Positions 17,418-26,999 of a stretch of DNA of 64,000 bases are shown in pieces. The DNA comes from Natronogracilivirga saccharolytica. Lineage in GTDB: Bacteria; Bacteroidota; Rhodothermia; Balneolales; Natronogracilivirgulaceae. Location: positions 119,410 to 183,409 of the forward strand of contig NZ_JAFIDN010000009.1 in the NCBI RefSeq assembly GCF_017921895.1, read 5' to 3'. Below the pieces are notes generated by a model. The model saw nothing but the letters and a program-made list of their open reading frames with translations, did no database searches and had not been told where the DNA came from. The position numbers were made by a program, and so were the translations under genes. Each line of letters begins with the position of its first letter. The stretch's first letter is position 1.

Positions 17418-18587
17418 GTGACAGACCGGACCGATATGAATTTACCTGAAAACAGATACAGACCGGACTGGAAAAACCGTTACAGCCGTCAGATAGGCGT
17501 CCCCGGGGTGGGCGAGATCGGGCAAGGCCGCCTGGCCGGTGCCTCCGTTCTGGTTATCGGAGCCGGCGGACTCGGAATACCGATTGTCCAGTATCTTGCC
17601 TCTGCCGGTGTCGGCCGTCTGGGCATAGCCGATAATGATGTGGTGAGCCTGTCCAATCTGCAACGGCAGCCGGCATACCGCGAGTCCGATGTCGGGCAGA
17701 AAAAAACAGAAGGCATTGCACGGATGGTCCGTGCGCTGAACAGTAGTATGGTACTGGATGTGCATGATATGCGCGTGTCGGAAAGCAATATCAGGTCACT
17801 GGTCAGGGATTACGATATTGTAGCCGATGCCACCGACAATTTTGCAGCCAGATACGGTATTAATGATGCCTGTGTGCTTGAGAATAAACCGATGGTCTAC
17901 GGTTCCGTATTCCGGTACGAGGGACAGGTTGCTGTGTTCAATGTGCAAAACGGAAAAGGGGAGTTCGGACCCAATTTCAGGGATCTTTTCCCGAAACCCC
18001 CGCCACCTGAACTGGCTCCAAACTGTGCCGAAGCAGGCGTGTTCGGTGCACTGCCCGGCATTATCGGAAGCATTCAGGCCATGGAAATTATAAAATGGAT
18101 CATCGGCACAGGAGACCTGCTGGACGGACGGATGCTCCTGTTTGATGGTGCGCGCATGTCTTCAGACTCCATTACCATCCCCGATACCGGTGCCCGGCAC
18201 GAGATCCATTCGGTACAGTTTACCGATGCAGCATGTGCCTCTGATGATGTAGCACTGATTTCCCCCGAAATACTGTACAAATGGAAAAAAGACGGTAAGG
18301 AGTTTGTCCTGATCGATGTTCGCGAAGACCATGAAAGGGAAGCCGTGCACATAGGTGGTCACCATATTCCTCAAACCACCCATTCTGAAAATTCGGAACA
18401 CCCGGATGAGCTTACCCGCGTTGTGCGTCCCGATATCCCTGTGGTTTTTTACTGCCGAAGCGGGGCGCGAAGCAGGCAGACGGTTTTGCAGTTGCAAAGT
18501 AGCGGTGATTATCCGCATCTTTACAACCTGGAAGGAGGGATTCTTGCATGGATTGACCGTATCGATCCAAACCTGCCCTCCTGCTGA
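17418..18587 (+). CDS. moeB: MoeB/ThiF adenylyltransferase fused to rhodanese
   Basis: 389 residues. The N-terminal E1-like domain (about 20-265) activates the C-terminal Gly-Gly of MoaD with ATP: GAGGLGIPIVQYLASAGVG, then LSNLQRQ and DATDNFAARY. The C-terminal rhodanese domain (about 290-389) has the active-site loop CRSGARS and may carry the sulfur. The zinc cysteine pairs of E. coli MoeB are not seen: YRCLFP is FRDLFP here. GTG start. It ends in a terminator, so mogA onward may be driven separately. Confidence 0.9.
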   Translation: MTDRTDMNLPENRYRPDWKNRYSRQIGVPGVGEIGQGRLAGASVLVIGAGGLGIPIVQYLASAGVGRLGIADNDVVSLSNLQRQPAYRESDVGQKKTEGIARMVRALNSSMVLDVHDMRVSESNIRSLVRDYDIVADATDNFAARYGINDACVLENKPMVYGSVFRYEGQVAVFNVQNGKGEFGPNFRDLFPKPPPPELAPNCAEAGVFGALPGIIGSIQAMEIIKWIIGTGDLLDGRMLLFDGARMSSDSITIPDTGARHEIHSVQFTDAACASDDVALISPEILYKWKKDGKEFVLIDVREDHEREAVHIGGHHIPQTTHSENSEHPDELTRVVRPDIPVVFYCRSGARSRQTVLQLQSSGDYPHLYNLEGGILAWIDRIDPNLPSC

Positions 18588-18623
18588 CCGGCCGCAAAAG
18601 CACACGCTTCCGGTCGTTTTTTT
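18586..18623 (+). terminator. Intrinsic terminator after moeB
   Basis: GACCGG (18586-18591) pairs with CCGGTC (18610-18615), with an inner AAGC/GCTT pair around ACAC, followed by G and eight T. The stop codon of moeB lies at its base. Confidence 0.75.
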
Positions 18624-18647
18624 ATCAATTACATTGCACGGGATTTT

Positions 18648-19154
18648 TTGGATCAGCCGGAACCCATTACTATCGGAATTGTTACCCTGTCTGACCGCGC
18701 CAGCCGCGGAGAGTACGAAGATGTGTCCGGCCCTGCCATCAGGGAGTACTGTGCCCGGAACATCCGCAATCCCGGAGAATTTGTTTACCGGCTGATACCG
18801 GATGAAGGCCCGCTGCTTCGTGAGACCCTCATCGAATTGTGCGATGATCATGGCTGTTCGCTTGTCCTGACCACAGGAGGAACCGGACCGACCGTCCGCG
18901 ATATCACCCCGGAGGCTACCGTGGATGTATGCAGAATCACCCTGCCCGGTTTCGGAGAGCAGATGAGACGCATTTCGGTCCGGCAGGTTCCCACCGCGAT
19001 TTTGTCACGCCAGACTGCCGGAATCCGCGGGAATAGTCTGATCGTCAATCTGCCCGGCAATCCCAAAGCCATTTCTGTCTGTCTTGATTCGGTTATTGGC
19101 GCTGTTCCGGGTGCGGTGCATCTTTCGGGCGGTCCGCACCTGCAACTGTATTGA
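18648..19154 (+). CDS. mogA: Molybdopterin adenylyltransferase MogA/MoaB
   Basis: 168 residues. It adenylylates molybdopterin before molybdenum insertion. Family motifs: GIVTLSDRASRGEYEDVSGP, LVLTTGGTGPTVRDITPEA and the C-terminal NLPGNPKAI loop. The start is a TTG at 18648, 24 bases after the moeB terminator; no ATG in frame precedes the first conserved strand. A second MogA-like domain is fused to MoaC at 31856. Confidence 0.92.
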   Translation: MDQPEPITIGIVTLSDRASRGEYEDVSGPAIREYCARNIRNPGEFVYRLIPDEGPLLRETLIELCDDHGCSLVLTTGGTGPTVRDITPEATVDVCRITLPGFGEQMRRISVRQVPTAILSRQTAGIRGNSLIVNLPGNPKAISVCLDSVIGAVPGAVHLSGGPHLQLY

Positions 19155-19193
19155 CAGCGGATTCATCCGGAAGAACTTCCATAAACAATATCC

Positions 19194-20411
19194 ATGAGTC
19201 AGCACTCAGACATACATGCAGAAGAAGCCCTGGAAATTATCAGGCAGATTCCGCATTCCGAAGAGCATACAGCAAAAAGGTTTGCACTGGAGGTTCCTGT
19301 CGACGAATCGGTCAACCGGGTTCTTGCCGAAGATGTCAAGGCACAGGCCGACAGTCCGCGGCGTGATAACTCCGCCATGGACGGTTTTGTGTTCCGGAAA
19401 GATGACCTGGATCGCGGTATTCGGCGTTTCCCGGTATCGGGCGAGGTCCGGCCGGAACTGGAAACCCATCCTCCCATCCGTTCCGGACACTGTGCCCGCA
19501 TTCTGACCGGCGCAATGATACCGGAAGGCGGGGATGTTGTGATTCCGGTGGAGCAGGTGGATGAAATCGGAGAGAAAGAGATCGAGATCAGGCAGATACC
19601 GCAGAAAAATCCGGTCAGAAAAAAGGGGGAAGGGTTTAAAAAAGGAGATGTGCTGCTGAAGGAGGGTGCGGTCATACGTCCGTACGAAATGGGGATGATC
19701 ATCGAAGCCGGCCTGCACCGTTGCCGGGTGAGGCCGCATTTGCGTATAGGGCTGCAGGTCACCGGATCCGAAATCAGCGAAGAAAACAACAGCAACGGGC
19801 CGGTTTTGCAGTCACTGATGTCTTCCTGGCCGTCAACACAGGTCGAGGTCCACCCTGTGATCCCCGATAACCCGGACCGGCTCAAAATGCGGCTCCGGTC
19901 GCTGAAGGATACGAGCGATCTGATTGTGACCACAGGCGGTATATCCGCTGGCAAATATGACCATCTCTTCGATACGCTGACGGAGCTCGGTGCACGTCCG
20001 CTCATCCGCAAAATCAGACAGAAGCCCGGCAAGCCGCTTACGATTTTCATTTGGGATGAAACTGTTGTATGCTGTCTCCCCGGCAATCCCGTCTCTGCAG
20101 TATTCACCGCAGAAGTATATGCCCGATCGCTGGCTCGGCGTCTGCTGGGACAGGAGCCCGTCAGGCCGTTCCGCGCAAAACTTTGCAGTGAAGTATCAAA
20201 TAACGGGGGGCGCACCCTGTTTCTGCCGGTCCGGCTGGATGTGGACAATGGCACGCTCCGGGCTGATCCGGGCGGGGATACCCGCATGCGGTCCCATCTG
20301 CTTCAGCTGTATCGCGGGTGCAGCAGCTATTTGATCGTTCCGCCGGATGCGTACCATGAGCCCGGCAATTACGTCACCTGTTATCCATTTTCCAAAATAG
20401 AAATGCTATGA
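19194..20411 (+). CDS. moeA: Molybdopterin molybdenumtransferase MoeA
   Basis: 405 residues, full length. It inserts molybdate into adenylylated molybdopterin. Recognised by DNSAMDGF, ARILTGAMIPEGGDVVIPVEQ, VTTGGISAGKYD and CCLPGNPVSAVFTAEVYA. It starts 39 bases after mogA, and its last codons overlap the mobA start (ATGA at 20408-20411), so mogA-moeA-mobA is an operon. Confidence 0.95.
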   Translation: MSQHSDIHAEEALEIIRQIPHSEEHTAKRFALEVPVDESVNRVLAEDVKAQADSPRRDNSAMDGFVFRKDDLDRGIRRFPVSGEVRPELETHPPIRSGHCARILTGAMIPEGGDVVIPVEQVDEIGEKEIEIRQIPQKNPVRKKGEGFKKGDVLLKEGAVIRPYEMGMIIEAGLHRCRVRPHLRIGLQVTGSEISEENNSNGPVLQSLMSSWPSTQVEVHPVIPDNPDRLKMRLRSLKDTSDLIVTTGGISAGKYDHLFDTLTELGARPLIRKIRQKPGKPLTIFIWDETVVCCLPGNPVSAVFTAEVYARSLARRLLGQEPVRPFRAKLCSEVSNNGGRTLFLPVRLDVDNGTLRADPGGDTRMRSHLLQLYRGCSSYLIVPPDAYHEPGNYVTCYPFSKIEML

Positions 20412-21121
20412 CATCCGATTTGCGCACCATATATATTCTGGCCGGGGGACACTCCCGCCGGATGGGTACCGACAAGGCTATGCTCCCCTTTGGCGGACAA
20501 ACACTGCTGGAGTATCAGATTGATCGTTGCCGTCCGTTTTTTCGTGAAGTGGTAGTACTTAGCGGACAGCGAAACTACCCGGTGCCGGTCCGTCACATAC
20601 ATGACATCCATCCGGATGGCGGCCCTGTATCCGGAATTCATTCTGCCCTTCGGGATGCATCCGAAGGACCATCCGAAATGGATTCAGCAGCTATTATGGC
20701 GGTTGACTTGCCGATGGTCTCTGCAGGTGTTCTGCGAATGATGGCTTCAACCGGAATTCCCGATGATGCGGATGCGTTGGTCGCCGATGCTGCTCCGGTG
20801 CCCGGTGCAGCGTCCCGGACCGGTAAAGGAAATTCCGGACCGGACCCCGTCCATTATGACAATGCTCCGAATGATACGGCTCCGATGGATCACGCAACGC
20901 TTCAGCAGATGAACTGGATGACCCGTCAACCGCTGCTGGGCATTTACAGCCTTTCCGTAAATCCGGAACTGGAGTCCTATTTTCAAAGCGGTGACGGATC
21001 TGTAATGGGCCTGCTCGATCGTTTGAGGGTTAAGGTATTTCCGGTGCAACCAGCTGAAATACGCAACATCAATACGCACGAAGAATATGAGGAGATCCGT
21101 GCCGGGATTTCACCGGAATAG
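20408..21121 (+). CDS. mobA: Molybdenum cofactor guanylyltransferase MobA
   Basis: 237 residues. It attaches GMP to Mo-molybdopterin, giving the bis-MGD form required by DMSO-reductase-family enzymes such as ArrA. GTP-binding loop LAGGHSRRMGTDKAML, then HPDGGPVSGIHSAL and AVDLPMV with the metal-binding Asp. An Ala/Pro/Gly-rich insertion of about 40 residues (about 125-160) lies where the family usually has a short loop. Last gene of the operon; the convergent arsB follows. Confidence 0.93.
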   Translation: MTSDLRTIYILAGGHSRRMGTDKAMLPFGGQTLLEYQIDRCRPFFREVVVLSGQRNYPVPVRHIHDIHPDGGPVSGIHSALRDASEGPSEMDSAAIMAVDLPMVSAGVLRMMASTGIPDDADALVADAAPVPGAASRTGKGNSGPDPVHYDNAPNDTAPMDHATLQQMNWMTRQPLLGIYSLSVNPELESYFQSGDGSVMGLLDRLRVKVFPVQPAEIRNINTHEEYEEIRAGISPE

Positions 21122-21157
21122 CAGCACGGATATCAGACCGGTTTAAAATCAAGAGGC

Positions 21158-22456
21158 TTATCCGATCAGAAGCAGCCACATCCACAGTCCCAGCAACGTA
21201 ATGAACAGCGTCGGGATGGTGAGTATAATGCCGACTTTGAAGTAGTATCCCCAGGTGATCTTTACTCCTTTGTTGTTCAGCACATGAAGCCATAACAGGG
21301 TGGCCAGCGAACCGATCGGGGTGATTTTCGGCCCCAGATCTGATCCGATGACATTGGCGTAAATAAGCGCCTCACGCATCAGTCCGGAGGTGTCGGTTGC
21401 CTGAATGGCCAGAGCGTCAATCATCACCGTGGGCATGTTGTTCATGATCGAGGACAGGAAGGCGGCCAGAAAGCCCATAAGCATGGTTCCAGCGAACAGT
21501 CCGCGGTCGGCACCGGCCTGGATTACCTCGGCCAGCAATCCGGTCAGCCCGACATTTTGCAGTCCGTATACTACTACATACATGCCGATAGAGAAAACCA
21601 CAATGGCCCATGGGGCGGTTTTGACGACTTTACGCGTGTCCACTGCCGGGCTCTGCGAGCCCATAATCAGAAAGAAAATCGCAATGGTACCGGCCACCAG
21701 TGAAACCGGCAGGTGAACAAACTCTACGACGAAATAACCGACCAGCAGTATTGCCAGGATGACCCATGACATTCGGAACATCCGGCGATCACGGATCGCA
21801 TCGGCCGGTTTTTTGAGGTTCTCCATCGAGTAGTTTTTGGGAATGTCTTTGCGGTAGACAAGGTAGAGCACAACCAGGCTTCCCAGGATGGCAAACAAAT
21901 TGGGGACGACCATGCGGGTGGCGTACTCGAGAAAGCCGATCCCGAAGAAATCGGCCGAAACGATGTTCACCAGATTACTGACGATGAGCGGGGTGGATGC
22001 CGTATCGGCGATAAACCCGCTCGCCATCACAAAAGGGAGGATCATCCGTTCCTTGAATTCTAAAGCGCGTACCATCGCCAGAACAATGGGGGTAAGGATG
22101 AGCGCAGCGCCGTCATTGGCAAAAAAGGCGGCGACCACCGCGCCGAGAAGCGTTACGTAAATGTACATGCGGATGCCGTTGCCACGGGCAAACCGGGCCA
22201 TGTGAAGGGCCGCCCACTCGAAAAACCCGATTTCGTCGAGGATCAGGGAGATAATGATAATAGCGACAAAGGTCAGGGTGGCATTCCAGACGATGCCGGT
22301 GACGGTGATGACATCGGCGAAGGTGACCACTCCGGCAATAAGTGCGAGAACAGCTCCGATGGTGGCCGACCAGCCGATGGACAGCCCGCGCGGCTGCCAG
22401 ATGACCAGGACAAGGGTTGCAATAAAAATCAGGGTTGCCAGTATGGTAAGCGACAT
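21158..22456 (-). CDS. arsB: Arsenite efflux permease ArsB
   Basis: 432-residue inner-membrane protein of the ArsB/NhaD (ion transporter) superfamily with about 12 membrane helices. Motifs include [40 protein letters not shown] and [14 protein letters not shown], typical of ArsB rather than Acr3. It extrudes As(III) or Sb(III), here probably driven by ArsA. Last gene of the arsR-M-D-A-usp-B operon, 106 bases after the usp gene. Confidence 0.95.
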   Translation of the reverse strand: MSLTILATLIFIATLVLVIWQPRGLSIGWSATIGAVLALIAGVVTFADVITVTGIVWNATLTFVAIIIISLILDEIGFFEWAALHMARFARGNGIRMYIYVTLLGAVVAAFFANDGAALILTPIVLAMVRALEFKERMILPFVMASGFIADTASTPLIVSNLVNIVSADFFGIGFLEYATRMVVPNLFAILGSLVVLYLVYRKDIPKNYSMENLKKPADAIRDRRMFRMSWVILAILLVGYFVVEFVHLPVSLVAGTIAIFFLIMGSQSPAVDTRKVVKTAPWAIVVFSIGMYVVVYGLQNVGLTGLLAEVIQAGADRGLFAGTMLMGFLAAFLSSIMNNMPTVMIDALAIQATDTSGLMREALIYANVIGSDLGPKITPIGSLATLLWLHVLNNKGVKITWGYYFKVGIILTIPTLFITLLGLWMWLLLIG

Positions 22457-22562
22457 ATTCTGCTTTTAGTTTATATGCTTTGCAGTGGTACTTGGTTTAT
22501 TTCCAGAGAAAAGTTATGGACAGGCGGTTGGTGCCGGAAGGGACGGGGGTTTCCAAACGGAG

Positions 22563-23480
22563 CTATTTACGTAAGGCAGGAATGATCAGCACGGGAATAT
22601 CCACATTTCGAACCACCTGGTGACTGACACCTCCCAGGAACAGGTCACGGATATAACCGCGGCCCTGCCCTCCCATAATGATCATCGAGGCTTCGGAGTG
22701 AGCGGCCTTCCCGGTGATCTCGTGAGCAGCAGATCCTGCACCGATATCTAAGTGAATTTGAGCTTCGGTTACTTTTTGAAGACGTTCTTTAAGTGCCTCA
22801 AGCCGTTCCCTGTCAATGCGATTGAATTCGGCCAGTTTATCAGGCTGATCCATTCCGATGCGTCCCGTTGACTGGACGTGGTACAGGGTGATGTGCCTTG
22901 TGGCGCGGCCTGTATTTTGTGTCAGCAGATGTTCCAGTGCCTGGAAGGCACGGTCTGCGTTATCGGAGAAGTCGGTGGGATAAAAAACATGATACAGCGT
23001 GTCGCGGCAGGCCCGGACGCAGTACAAATGCTGATCGGACATCTTCATATTGATCAGGTATACGGGCAGATCACAGCGTTGCAGCAGTTCGGTGGCGGTA
23101 CTCCCCAGCAGCAGCTCGCGATATTTGCTGTATCCCCGGTTGGCAATAATGATATAGCTGGCCTCCAGTTCATGAGCCGCATTGATGATTTCATGCGGGG
23201 GATAGGCATTGATGCCGAATTCTGCTTTGGTTTCGACCCGGATAGCCAAACCGGCATCAGACAGTTGATTCTCCAGTTTGCTTTTGAACGCTTCCAGTTT
23301 ATCCTGGTATTGCTTTTTTGATGACTGGTCGAGCCCGCCGGGATAGGATACCGAAACGGATGTGTACAGTGTGATCTTTTCGGTGCCGAGCTGGTGAAAG
23401 TGCGGCAGACAGTCGATAATGATGTCGCTGGCCTGCGACTGATCGATTGCAACCAGCGCATGATGGAATGTTGGTGTCAT
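22563..23480 (-). CDS. Tandem universal stress protein
   Basis: 305 residues with two UspA domains (about 1-145 and 150-305). The second carries the ATP-binding pattern IIMGGQGRGYIRDLFLGGVSHQVVRNVDIPVLII; in the first it is IIANRGYSKYRELLLGSTATELLQ. It sits 7 bases after arsA and before arsB, so it is transcribed with the arsenite pump. Usp genes are not standard members of ars operons; a sensing or protective role is inference. Confidence 0.9.
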   Translation of the reverse strand: MTPTFHHALVAIDQSQASDIIIDCLPHFHQLGTEKITLYTSVSVSYPGGLDQSSKKQYQDKLEAFKSKLENQLSDAGLAIRVETKAEFGINAYPPHEIINAAHELEASYIIIANRGYSKYRELLLGSTATELLQRCDLPVYLINMKMSDQHLYCVRACRDTLYHVFYPTDFSDNADRAFQALEHLLTQNTGRATRHITLYHVQSTGRIGMDQPDKLAEFNRIDRERLEALKERLQKVTEAQIHLDIGAGSAAHEITGKAAHSEASMIIMGGQGRGYIRDLFLGGVSHQVVRNVDIPVLIIPALRK

Positions 23481-23487
23481 GATGGTG

Positions 23488-25368
23488 TCAGGTTGTCTCG
23501 GATTTCAGTTCAAACAGCTTTTTCGGGATTTTGCTTTCTGCAATGAACGGCACACTGTACACATTTTCGGAATGCCGCTCTTTGATTTCCTCGAGCAGCG
23601 GCACTTCTTCAGCGGCCCGCTGCCGCAGCAAAGGATCCGATACTCCGGTGGCTGCAAGACTCTGGTTGGCGATCCATCCCCATGGTTGGATCCCGGCCCG
23701 GCGCAGATCGGATTGCAGTTTCGCCGCTTCGGTGATGGGCGTGGTTTCCGGCAGTGTAACCAGCAGAATCCTGGCGAAATTCTGGTCCTGCAAGTACATG
23801 AAGGGGGTTTTCATCCGGTCTTTGGACAACTGAGTATTGCGCAGGACCTCTTTGTGATAGCTGCCGGTGGTGTCGAGCAGCAGCAACGTATGCCCGGTCG
23901 GCGCGGTGTCAATGACCACAAACTTCCGGCGGGCCTGCTGGATGGATTTGGAGAAGGCCTGAAATACGGCGACTTCTTCGGTGCAGGGCGATTCCAGATC
24001 CTCCCGCAGCAGCCTCAGGTTTTCCTGGCTCATCGAGCCGGATTTGGATGCAATTACCTTCTCGATGTACTCCTTTTTCTCTTTTTTGGGATCGATCCGG
24101 CCGATGGTGAGATTTTCGGGCAGTTCCGCCGCCGAACCGAGCTGGTCATCGATGTGAGCCGCCGGATCCGTGGTGGTCAAATGGACCGGGTGCCCTTTTT
24201 GGGCCAGCTTCAGGGCAATGGTTACCGCCATGGCGGTTTTGCCGACACCGCCCTTGCCCATGGTCATCACAAGGCCGTGATCCCTATCGGCCGTGAGGTC
24301 GGCGATAAGCTTATCAAGCGAAGCGGTTGCATCCCGTCCGGTGTCCGCCACGGCGTTTGCATTCAAATTGGAGGAGTCCGGTGTTTGAAATACCGAGCGA
24401 AGCCGCTCCAGTCCCAAAATGTTGTATGGACGGAGTGGAAAGGTCTGTGCCGGCATTTTCCTGAGCGAATCCGGCATCCCGGCAAGGGCCAGATCGGCCA
24501 TTTCCTGCATGTTTCGGGCAAAGGGATCCTCACGGTCCAGCGGTTCGAAATAGCCGTTGATGAGCAGGTTTTGGTTGGAAAGACCGAGCTCGCGGAGTTC
24601 CGCGCTGGAGCGATCGGCTTCTTTCAGGGCCGAGGCATCCGGACGTGATACCAGGTAAACGGTCGTCGCTTCGGGATCGCGCAGTTGTTTCACCACCCGC
24701 TCGTAGCGTTCTTTATTGGTTTTCAGAGCGGATGAAGGACCGATGCAGGACGCCCCGTCCGGGTTCTTTTCGATATAGTCGCTCCATGCCGCCGGAAGTT
24801 CGAGCAGGCGGAGGGTGTGTCCGGTCGGGGCGGTATCGAAGATCACCACGTCGAAGTCGGCTTCGGCTTCGGTTTCGGATGCATCGCTTGCCGGACGGCC
24901 TTCCCGGGCATTTTTATCGGGTGAACCGTTGCCCGGGGCCGGGTTTCCGGAGTCCGGGTTGCCGGATCCATTTGCGGATTTCCGCTTGTCGGTGACGTAC
25001 CGGGTAAACTCGTCGAATGCCGCTATTTCGGTGGTGCAGGCACCGGAGAGCTCTTCGCGCATTTTCGCTATTTCATGATCCGGCAGCAGCCCTTTCAGCG
25101 GTTCGATAGCGCGGTTTCGATACTCCCCGGCAGCCTGCTCGGGGTCGATGTTCACGGCAAAAAGGTTGTCCGTGCCATTCACCGGGGTTACGGTATCGGC
25201 GATACCGGTTTCCAGAACTTCCTTAAGATTGGAGGCCGGATCGGTGCTGATGAGCAGTACACGCTTGCCCTCGTCGGAGAGCGTTACGGCCGTGGCGCAG
25301 GCGAGCGAAGTTTTTCCCACGCCGCCCTTGCCGGTGAAAAACAGATAGGGGGTGATGTTTAGTTTCAA
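23488..25368 (-). CDS. arsA: Arsenite-transporting ATPase ArsA
   Basis: 626 residues with two ATPase halves. Deviant Walker A loops GKGGVGKTS (about 14) and GKGGVGKTA (about 370), with matching DTAPTGHTLRLLELP and DTAPTGHTLLLLDTT switch motifs. The three arsenite-binding cysteines of ArsA are present by context (SGACTTEIAAFDEF, GASCIGPSSAL, SPCTEEVAVFQAF). A Gly/Asn/Ser-rich acidic insertion near residues 140-170 is unusual. It powers ArsB and receives As(III) from ArsD, whose gene precedes it by 83 bases. Confidence 0.96.
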   Translation of the reverse strand: MKLNITPYLFFTGKGGVGKTSLACATAVTLSDEGKRVLLISTDPASNLKEVLETGIADTVTPVNGTDNLFAVNIDPEQAAGEYRNRAIEPLKGLLPDHEIAKMREELSGACTTEIAAFDEFTRYVTDKRKSANGSGNPDSGNPAPGNGSPDKNAREGRPASDASETEAEADFDVVIFDTAPTGHTLRLLELPAAWSDYIEKNPDGASCIGPSSALKTNKERYERVVKQLRDPEATTVYLVSRPDASALKEADRSSAELRELGLSNQNLLINGYFEPLDREDPFARNMQEMADLALAGMPDSLRKMPAQTFPLRPYNILGLERLRSVFQTPDSSNLNANAVADTGRDATASLDKLIADLTADRDHGLVMTMGKGGVGKTAMAVTIALKLAQKGHPVHLTTTDPAAHIDDQLGSAAELPENLTIGRIDPKKEKKEYIEKVIASKSGSMSQENLRLLREDLESPCTEEVAVFQAFSKSIQQARRKFVVIDTAPTGHTLLLLDTTGSYHKEVLRNTQLSKDRMKTPFMYLQDQNFARILLVTLPETTPITEAAKLQSDLRRAGIQPWGWIANQSLAATGVSDPLLRQRAAEEVPLLEEIKERHSENVYSVPFIAESKIPKKLFELKSETT

Positions 25369-25451
25369 AACAAGTGATCTGTTTGGGTGTATCGTAAAAT
25401 GATTGTTTCGTATTGGATAGATCCGGGGTGTTTATCAGTGGGTCCGTGTTG

Positions 25452-25832
25452 TCAGCAACATCCGCCGCCGGGAGTACAACCGTTGGCGGGAGCCGGATTT
25501 CCGAGCAGCTTGTTGCTGGTAAATTGTTTCATTTGTTCCCGGTCGGGATAACCGCCTTCTGCGATGATGCTGCCATTTACAAGCAGTATCGGCAGGATTT
25601 CGGAGCCCTGGTCCTGGAGGCGCTGCAGCACTTCAGGATTGTCCCGGAATTTTTCGGGTTCCTGACCGAGGTTGTAGCGATTGACCATCACCCCCTGTGA
25701 CTCCAGCCATTTGAGATCCTGAGCGAAAGTGACCAGCTTGTCATCTACATCGGGACCGCAGACACCGGTACTGCAACACATGGCGGGGTCGTAAACTTCA
25801 AGCAGGGTGGTGGTTTCGGTTTCTTGTCGCAT
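25452..25832 (-). CDS. arsD: Arsenic metallochaperone ArsD
   Basis: 126 residues with a thioredoxin-like fold. The As(III) site is the MCCSTGVCG motif (vicinal Cys pair plus a third Cys five residues later), and there are extra cysteines at the C-terminus (GCTPGGGCC). It carries As(III) to ArsA and may repress weakly. First gene after the operator at 25870, 38 bases upstream. Confidence 0.94.
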   Translation of the reverse strand: MRQETETTTLLEVYDPAMCCSTGVCGPDVDDKLVTFAQDLKWLESQGVMVNRYNLGQEPEKFRDNPEVLQRLQDQGSEILPILLVNGSIIAEGGYPDREQMKQFTSNKLLGNPAPANGCTPGGGCC

Positions 25833-25869
25833 AATATTATTTGTACTTGTTTATTCATGATTTAACAAA

Positions 25870-25897
25870 TTATTCATCGCAAATATACGATGAATAA
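25870..25897. promoter_or_regulatory. Perfect inverted repeat upstream of arsD, probable ArsR operator
   Basis: TTATTCATCG and CGATGAATAA are exact reverse complements separated by 8 bases. The same core ATCG-N8-CGAT is found upstream of arsM (26921) and arsR (27390), which supports a shared regulator. It lies 38 bases before the arsD start. Confidence 0.75.
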
Positions 25898-25975
25898 ACC
25901 CGGAATCACAAAAAAATGATTGAATCCGGAATTAAAGTCTGATTATTAAAATCTGAACCGGACATAATTTGAAGT

Positions 25976-26854
25976 TTATGGTTTTGTGCCGTTCAGGGTA
26001 ATGCTGAGCACCCGGAACGTATCGGGATATGATGAAGGATCACTGATCTTGCCGCTGATGATATCCCGGCCGGTGTCGTCCGAGTCGGCAAGCACCCGGC
26101 GAATCCAGTCGGAGGGAATGGAAATTTCCCGTTCTTTGCGGATGCTGATATCGGTAAAACCGGTATTTTCTACGATGTCAAGATACGTATCCTTCTGTGT
26201 GGCGCCCGAAACGCAGCCCACATAGGCCTCGGCCGCTTTCCGGATGGGATCCGGAATATCCCCTTCCAGCACGATGTCCGATATGCTGAAGTGTCCGCCG
26301 GATTTCAGCACCCGGAAAATTTCAGAATAAGCCCGGTTTTTATCCGGAACCAGATTAAGTACACAGTTGGAAAGCAGAACATCGAATTTGCTGTCATCAA
26401 AGGGCATGTTTTCGATATCACCGGTAATGAATTCCATATTCTCATAGCCGAGCTTGCGGACATTTTCCCGGGCCTTGTGCGTCATGGCATCGGAAAAATC
26501 GAGCCCTGTCAATCTTCCCGTAGCTCCTGTGATGGAGCGGGCGACAAACAGGTCGTTTCCGGCACCACTGCCAAGATCAAGAACTGACTGGCCGGGAGCC
26601 AAACCGGCATGTTCAACGGGAATACCGCATCCCAACTGCAGATCCGCACCGGGGTGATAGCCCTGTAGCCGGTCATAGGATTCGGCCATTATTGTAAAAC
26701 CGGCACCGGTTTCCGACCCGGTTTTATTACTGGAGTCGCAACAACCGGTTGTTCCGCAGCAGGAAACATCCTGACCGGCATCTGATTGGATAGCAATGTC
26801 GCTGTATTTTTTTCTGACCAGTTCTTTCAGTTTTTCGTGGTGTTGGGTACTCAT
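25976..26854 (-). CDS. arsM: Arsenite S-adenosylmethionine methyltransferase ArsM
   Basis: 292 residues. It methylates As(III) using SAM and thiols. SAM-binding motif VLDLGSGAGNDLFVA, then GLDFSDAM and GDIENMPF; catalytic cysteines in LSNCVLNLVP and YVGCVSGA as expected for ArsM. The N-terminus has a Cys-rich segment (SCCGTTGCCD) at about 31-40. Methylated products could be exported by the ArsP-like permease at 34145. Preceded by an operator-like repeat and arsR. Confidence 0.94.
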   Translation of the reverse strand: MSTQHHEKLKELVRKKYSDIAIQSDAGQDVSCCGTTGCCDSSNKTGSETGAGFTIMAESYDRLQGYHPGADLQLGCGIPVEHAGLAPGQSVLDLGSGAGNDLFVARSITGATGRLTGLDFSDAMTHKARENVRKLGYENMEFITGDIENMPFDDSKFDVLLSNCVLNLVPDKNRAYSEIFRVLKSGGHFSISDIVLEGDIPDPIRKAAEAYVGCVSGATQKDTYLDIVENTGFTDISIRKEREISIPSDWIRRVLADSDDTGRDIISGKISDPSSYPDTFRVLSITLNGTKP

Positions 26855-26920
26855 CTCTGTTGTTTTTGCTGATTAATGAATGGCAAAAAAGTATTGCTGC
26901 ATGTGGAGCGTTTTACATAT

Positions 26921-26945
26921 AATTCATCGGCAAATAACGATAAAA
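26921..26945. promoter_or_regulatory. ArsR operator-like repeat upstream of arsM
   Basis: TTCATCG (26923-26929), an 8-base spacer and CGATAAA (26938-26944) repeat the ATCG-N8-CGAT core of the sites at 25870 and 27390, with imperfect outer arms. About 67 bases before the arsM start. Confidence 0.6.
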
Positions 26946-26999
26946 AAGAGTGCCAGCTCACTGTTTCGGGAAGTGTGAATAATAAATGCAAGGGTGTAT

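Noticed and set aside
23479..24648. Open frame of 389 codons opposite arsA
   Set aside because: It lies antisense to the second ATPase half of ArsA and has no domain signs.
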